A stretch of 64,000 bases of DNA from the NCBI GenBank assembly GCA_018343915.1, contig JABRWF010000004.1, positions 1,240,001-1,304,000 on the forward strand, written 5' to 3'. The DNA comes from Agroathelia rolfsii. Taxonomy: Eukaryota; Basidiomycota; Agaricomycetes; Amylocorticiales; Amylocorticiaceae. The position numbers and the translations under genes were made by a program. The number at the start of each line of letters is the position of its first letter. Positions within the stretch are counted from its first letter, which is position 1. Of this stretch, positions 59,201-64,000 are shown piece after piece. The notes under the pieces are model-generated. The model had not been told where the DNA came from. It was given only the letters and a program-made list of their open reading frames with translations, and did no database searches.

Positions 59201-60445
59201 CAAGCATAGTCAGGCAACTTGCACGATCCGCCTGAATAAACTAGCATTAGCTAGTCAAAAGAATTAAACAATATAATGTAGTACCTTCATCCCACCCCGT
59301 AAGAGGACGCTTAGCCCCAAGTTCCATCTCGAGCCTGGTACGCTCATGACGCGATTGACACCTGGCCCAATCCGTCCTGCCAGACTTCCTATCTGCACTC
59401 CGTGCGATTTCCTGCACAAGCTTTTCACGCGACTGTTGTATACGTGGATCGTCTGATGCGAGCAGAAAAGAGTCCAAACTCGCTGAGGCGGGACGTTTGA
59501 GCTTATTTACAATCAGTTCCTCCCATTTTTCGGGTAGCTTCGAAGAGGAGCGTTTGTTGACGGCGAACAAATAAACGCGGGTACGGGTATGAGGGATGTA
59601 AAATTGCTTTGTGTCGAGACGGAGAAATGTGGCGCTATAGCCTTCCATCTCGAACTTCTCTCGCACCCGTGGCCAAGGGGCGGAGCAAACGTTTTCCAGA
59701 ATGACAATTGGAGGTCGATGGGCTGTGACCCAAGACATCATACCGCGGAAGGTACGGCCAGACTCTCCGTTGGCTTCCAAGTCTTGCTTTTCGTTGTTCA
59801 AATTAGAGTAGTCGACGCATGATGTCCCAGCAACAAGGAGATCAACGTTTCCCGGCACTTGGGCCAATGCGCCATAAGCAGTCGTTCTAAGTATCATAAT
59901 AAGAGGAAACATCCGTTTAGAAATTAATTATCTCCTGCTTACGCATAGCCGTCTCCGAGCTCACAGACATCACGAAAGAGTAAAGGTGGGTGGAAATTCC
60001 GTTCAATGTAAGCCTGTTTGAATGGCTCAATTTCACAGGAAAAGACATGGTCTATCTCCATCTTCACTCCATGTTGTGCCAAGATAGACTGGCAGATGAG
60101 ATCAAGAGCCAACAAAGGAGACTCAGTCCCAGAACACATTGTCGCCACGCGCAGCTTGCGTCCTTGAATCAACTCGGCGACATCTTTGATTTCGGGTATA
60201 TGGGAGACAAGGTCTGAGAAGATCTCTGGTATCTTATTTATAGGTGGCAGATTGGACATGTCGGGCGCTGCACCCTTGGGCACCTCGGCTTGGTCATCAT
60301 CGTCAACAATGTCCTCGAGCTCCTCGTCGCTGCGACTTTCATTTTTGGTTTTGTCCTTATTTTTCGGGTCGGAGCCATTTGAGAAGAATGACTTGAGAGT
60401 CTTTTGTTTGGAAGTAGCAGACGGCGCCTTGGATGGCCTAGCCAT
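53280..60445 (-). CDS. DNMT5: DNMT5: DNA methyltransferase fused to RING and SNF2 ATPase
   Basis: This protein of about 2,200 aa combines a cytosine-5 methyltransferase with a Snf2 remodeller ATPase. In Cryptococcus the family does ATP-dependent maintenance CpG methylation. N-terminus: MARPSKAPSATSKQKTLKSF, with PIP-box QKTLKSFF at residues 14-21; no chromodomain is seen. Methyltransferase: motif I VATMCSGTESPLLAL (Cys about residue 103), motif IV AGTSCVDYSNLNN (catalytic Cys), motif VI ILENV, motif VIII HTRTRVYLFAV, motif X AGNAMTSTVV. A zinc-binding segment CVDCGLTVCRRCAGRPEHNH follows (about 58420-58510). SNF2 lobe 1: GGVLADQVGYGKTAITLGL, a long charged insert (about 55400-55900), motif II as DEYT, motif III WVLSGTP. 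RING: CPGCGRTKIP...CGHMGCLSC (about 54000-54070). Lobe 2: ILVFVQFADL and QAIGRLRRYGQKKHVYIW. At least eight introns. The ATG at 60445 is the first in frame. Confidence 0.93.
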
Positions 60446-61152
60446 CGTATAAGAGAGGTCAAATACACCGACAGACGCGTTCAAGTTCCCGCGACGTCAC
60501 GCACACGCTATGTCACAGCGTGACTATTCGTGCTCGGCGTGATGGGTGGTATGGCCTGATTCCTGGGCAAAGGATTAGCTGATTTTGAATATTGTCGGCA
60601 ACAGTCGGTGGATTCCAGCTTCAATTTATGCTGACTGGAATTGTTCTCGAATGGTCGAGTTCCGTCTGACAGTTTTCGTAAGTCATAGAACTGTAGTATT
60701 TGTCATACGCACGACCCAGGACGCTGCGTAAGCACATGTACAGTAAGTAGGCACCGGCTGCCCAAAGACAATAAAAAAATAAAAAATAAACTTAAAACGA
60801 GCATTTCAGACTAATCAACCGTGTATATACGAAGCATTCGAAGCTTGGAGCTTGAAGCCAAGGCTAAGACTGGTTTAAGTCTACAGTTTTGTGTTACAAC
60901 TACTCAACTGCCAGTAGGGATATTGTTACTGCTTTCGCATTATTGGGTAGAACGTTTTTACTTTTCATAGAAAGTTGTTGTAGAATTAACTAGTAGTACT
61001 TGATACTTTACAAGACAAAAATTTACATGAAGCGAAAAAAACAAGTCATTAAAAATTATAAAAGTGCGTTAACAAAACGTGGCTTCGTCGGTTCCGTTTG
61101 ATATCATTCATTCCTTCGTGACTTCAGAGCACCTTCACGGAGTTGAAATTAT
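60446..61152. other. DNMT5 promoter region and opsin 3' flank
   Basis: No gene is seen. The first 100 bp next to the DNMT5 start carries an ACGCGT box and a GTCACGC...GCGTGAC inverted repeat (listed separately). The remainder is AT-rich. Confidence 0.45.
60475..60524 (-). promoter_or_regulatory. MCB-like ACGCGT box and CRE-like inverted repeat upstream of DNMT5
   Basis: ACGCGT (60475-60480), the MluI cell-cycle box bound by fungal MBF factors, lies about 30 bp before the ATG. Next to it are GACGTCAC (60493-60500) and an inverted repeat GTCACGC (60497-60503) / GCGTGAC (60518-60524). S-phase expression is inferred and would fit a replication-coupled methylase. Confidence 0.4.
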
Positions 61153-62411
61153 TCAAACGCGTGTACCAGTGGTACCCGCAGCGTTGGGCGCGGCCGCAGC
61201 TTGGGTACCATTGGCATACCCTGCACCTGTACCTGCACCTGCACCTGCACCGTTAGCATAGCCTGCACCATTTCCTGCCGCACCAGTTCCAGCACCGTTG
61301 GTATATCCCATACCGCCGCCATATCCCGCACCACCAGCAGCGTTACCGGCACCAATACTTGCCTTGCCACTGTGCAAGCCATACCCAGCATAGGCCACTT
61401 TGCGTAGCGCGTGGGCGTGCCAGAAGCAGAACACGGGCTTGGACAATATATCAAGAACTAGTTGTATGAAAAGAACATGTTTTAGCCCAGATAGCTATAT
61501 GCGTTCGAATTGGATACTTACCGCCGTAGAAAATCATTTCACCCGAAGTACGAAGGACATTTCCGCCGTCTGAGAGACCCCAGCAGATTGGGTACAACAT
61601 CCAAATGAAACTGAGGTACATAGCACTACTCGAGTAGGCCCTTCCTGCATCCGCGCTGAGGTTGCCAGCGGACAAACGAGCGGGACCAATAAGGTGCCAC
61701 CAGATGTAAATCAGTGCAGCACAGCCGAAGGTGAAGAAACCTTTGAAATGAATGTGAGCTACACTCACAGGTGATAGTACTGACAAAAACTACTTACCCC
61801 ATTTGTAGGAAGATGCGATCAGAGCGCCGATCAATCCGCAGACGATCATAACAATATCCATGAAAATGACCGAAACAATATCTGAGAGTGGAAGTCCGGT
61901 CCCGAGCAAAAGCTCCAACAACAACAGTGGTGTGGTGATCGTCCAATCAATGTAGCGCGCATACTGTGTGTATTGACGTCATATATTAACCTTTCTCAGT
62001 ATCATCGAGGCGTTACAATAATATTTTCCTTACCCAAATTGCCCTTGTAAGTGAACTGCCACCCCGGCCACGCAAGAACTCGGCACGGATGGGTGTATTA
62101 CCAAGATTGGAAGCCATAGCAAAGTATGCAATCGTGGCCGTCGTCAAAATCCAAATTGGAATTTGGTGGAAGACGCGCGTGCCAATAGGTCTCTGGATGA
62201 GTCAAAGACACGATATAAGACATTGCCATGTTCAAGTGCTACTCATACCTGAACTTACCCGGTAGGCCCAAAAAATAAAGATGAGGTCAGAAACCAACAT
62301 GATAGCAAAGACGGCCCATAACCAGTCTGAAGTCCCGGCTGTGAGTGCCTCCTGCGCAGTCGAGGGGTTGGAGTTGATAGAGGAGAGGATAGGTAAGGAC
62401 TCGGAAGACAT
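61153..62411 (-). CDS. Microbial-type rhodopsin (fungal opsin)
   Basis: This is a seven-helix retinal protein of about 340 aa. The start is MSSESLPILSSINSNPSTAQ, and the first helix is WLWAVFAIMLVSDLIFIFWA. Helix C reads ARYIDWTITTPLLLLELLLG: the proton-acceptor Asp (bacteriorhodopsin D85) is present and the donor position (D96) is Glu. SSYKWGFFTFGCAALIYIWW and SSAMYLSFIWMLYPICWGLS follow. Helix G, VLDILSKPVF, keeps the counter-ion Asp and the retinal-binding Lys. These residues predict a light-driven proton pump, though slow or sensory types cannot be excluded. The C-terminal tail (61160-61375) is Gly/Ala/Asn-rich with GAGYANG-like repeats. Four introns were placed. A carotenoid oxygenase gene lies upstream on the same strand. 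Confidence 0.93.
61219..61252. repeat. CACCTG-type hexamer repeat in the opsin tail
   Basis: Tandem CTGCAC/CTGTAC hexamers (reading GCACCT...) encode part of the Gly/Ala-rich opsin tail (GAGAGAGT on the minus strand). Length polymorphism is likely. Confidence 0.7.
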
Positions 62412-63496
62412 GGTTGTTGAGCTGTAGAGCTGGATCTTGTGCTCAATGTGAGAGAGAGAGGCGGGTCGGAAGTGATGATGAATGAGGACGACATTTGTCC
62501 TCTTAATAGGACCCAGAGAAAGCTATACACATGGCTTCTTGCATTCATCATGGGAGACAGGTGACGTCTGAATACATTCCACAGAGCAACATAAATGACG
62601 ATGGAATGCCCAAAGCAGCTATTCTGACGTCGATGAACGGAAGAAGTCAGTCAATGACGATAAAGAGTAAGCCGTATGGGTCAAGTTGTTCATCCGGAAA
62701 TTCAATAAGGCAGCCATCGGAAAGTGGAGAGATAGCCACTGCGATCGTTTAGGTTATTTCAACTCTGAGTTGTTGTTGTTTTTCCGATCGCCTTGAGAGG
62801 CTTAGCTAACAGGTGATTCGTGCGCATACAATTTGGCAATCGATAAATGTTCTATCAGCATTTCTAGATATTCAAGTGTCAAGACTTCAAGGCATTGATT
62901 GAGGCCAACCAATGTATCATGAACTTAGCAGACAATACCAATACTAGACAGCAGGAATAACATTGGCCGTATAGGAGACCTCCGGAGTTTAGATCAACCA
63001 AGCTTATTAGAAAGTGGCACGTCATTCAGTTGTGGTACATGTAAAAGAGCTCGAGAATCTAGAATCTCGGCCCCGTGATCAACTTTACTGGTATCCACGG
63101 GATCAATACAAAACAAGACATAACAAAACAAGCAACTTTCGTCATCAATTGGTTGGAATGCAAAAAGATTAACAGTGTTCTAGATTTTGGCTGTCCTTCT
63201 CTTCTTTAGGCGTAAGTTTGTGGCCCGAAGAGGGCCAGAGCTCCCTGAATTCTAAGCAAGAAACTGCAAATTGGAGCACATGGAGCTCAAAGATATGATG
63301 TAGTTACTGCGTCAATTCATGAGGCTACACTATCAATGGTATTCTTTTATCATTACTAATGCATGTCCGCACGAATGCGTAAACTAGGAGATAATATACG
63401 AAAGAGAATTATGACTATTCTTGAAGATATGATTAGGCAGACATGAATCCTAAGTCCGAGTCACTGCGTCGAAATTGACGTCCTCAGTGTCTGGCA
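62412..63496. other. Intergenic between opsin start and carotenoid oxygenase stop
   Basis: This 1.1-kb stretch should hold the opsin promoter. Open frames (for example 62531-62752) have no signature. No TATA box is obvious near the opsin start. Confidence 0.4.
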
Positions 63497-64000
63497 TTAG
63501 GCAAATTGCCCTTCAACCTGATGGCGAGCAAACCACTCGCCGTGTAGACCGTAGGGTACGCGCTGTGGGAGCGCGATTCGTGTTACACTCTCCTCGCTCA
63601 TCGTGCGTGCATCAATGATCCAGAGCTCTGATGTAGCCCGAGCTAACGCAGCTGACTCATCCTCCCCGTTCTCATCCACCGAGTCTGAGAGAGAGGGCTT
63701 GAGCTGATTCTCGTCGAAAACGTATGTCAGAAGGTATCCATCGTCTTCGTCCTCTTCTGACACAGTCGTGTCTTCATTGCTGGTATGCGGCGAGTTGGAT
63801 GAAGAAGCTTGTCGACGAGGCACAAAAGTGACCTCCTGCGCATACCACCCCTGAGGTAGCTTGAACACCTTGATGATGTCCTCAGCGTGTTGATCACGCT
63901 GTGCCTTCTCCCAGATTTCTCCAGGGCTCCTTGTATCCACGGGTCGCGCACATTCTCCTTGACCTCTCTGTATCCCGCGCTCGATGAGAGCACGAACGTT
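63497..64000 (-). CDS. Carotenoid oxygenase, C-terminal part (5' end beyond window)
   Basis: This iron-dependent enzyme of the RPE65/carotenoid cleavage family cuts carotenoids, in the opsin context probably giving retinal. Only the last 167 codons are inside, and the frame is open to base 64000 with no intron. The readable part is NVRALIERGIQRGQGECARP, then IWEKAQRDQHAEDIIKVFKL, EVTFVPRRQASSSN, DGYLLTYVFDE, SELWIIDARTM and ALPQRVPYGLHGEWF. The last block matches the family's (L/P)PxRVPxGFHG ending and carries the fourth iron-binding His. An acidic Ser-rich insert (about 63740-63800) is not typical. Which carotenoid is cut cannot be told; an ascomycete CarX-like role is inferred from the neighbouring opsin. 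Confidence 0.82.
   Translation of the reverse strand, partial: NVRALIERGIQRGQGECARPVDTRSPGEIWEKAQRDQHAEDIIKVFKLPQGWYAQEVTFVPRRQASSSNSPHTSNEDTTVSEEDEDDGYLLTYVFDENQLKPSLSDSVDENGEDESAALARATSELWIIDARTMSEESVTRIALPQRVPYGLHGEWFARHQVEGQFA

Overview
The window looks like nuclear DNA of a filamentous basidiomycete, most likely an Agaricomycete. Genes are dense, sit on both strands and are cut by many short (about 40-80 nt) GT-AG introns, often with CTAAC/CTAAT-like branch sites. The gene set also fits: a carbohydrate-active enzyme with a fungal CBM1, a three-domain adenylate-forming reductase, a microbial-type opsin, small secreted proteins, a DNMT5-type DNA methyltransferase and Clr2. No prokaryotic features, CRISPR array or operon were seen. 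All products were assigned by reading translations by eye; most exon borders are my own splice choices and may be off by a few codons.

Layout. 0-12 kb: a partial protein with four zinc-finger-like units (-), mitoribosomal mS29/DAP3 (+), a secreted GH28 rhamnogalacturonan hydrolase with CBM1 (+), a small secreted protein (-), a gene-poor gap and an FBXO9/Hrt3-like F-box protein (-). 12-27 kb: an ER J-protein (+), the CCAAT-binding subunit HAP3 (-), COX9 (-), the PP2A B/Cdc55 subunit (+), TRAPPC12 (+), the heterochromatin protein Clr2 (+) and a GAR/GAS2-domain microtubule protein (+). 27-35.7 kb: an accessory-looking stretch with a MITE-like inverted-repeat element, a stand-alone A-T-R reductase, 2 kb of gene-free DNA, a small secreted protein built from two repeats, and an intron-containing tRNA-Pro(CGG). 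36-53 kb: housekeeping genes for a sterol O-acyltransferase, EMC5, RED/IK, a small-molecule or protein methyltransferase, PET117, a CID/SR-type RNA factor, a DPP1-type lipid phosphatase, ZW10, an unassigned mitochondrial protein and CRIPT. 53-64 kb: a very large DNMT5 gene (DNA methyltransferase plus RING plus SNF2 ATPase), a microbial-type opsin, and the C-terminal part of a carotenoid oxygenase running off the right edge.

Three themes link genes. First, DNMT5 (maintenance CpG methylation) and Clr2 (heterochromatin silencing) both act in epigenetic repression; DNMT5 here starts with a PCNA-binding PIP-box and has no visible chromodomain. Second, the opsin lies next to a carotenoid oxygenase on the same strand, an arrangement like the carO/carX retinal-opsin pair of ascomycetes. 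Third, several genes serve mitochondrial respiration and translation (COX9, PET117, mS29, and HAP3 as a likely regulator). The best candidates for new biology are the PIP-box DNMT5, the two-repeat secreted protein with Kex2-like sites, the GAR protein with an EB1-type motif, and the opsin/oxygenase locus.
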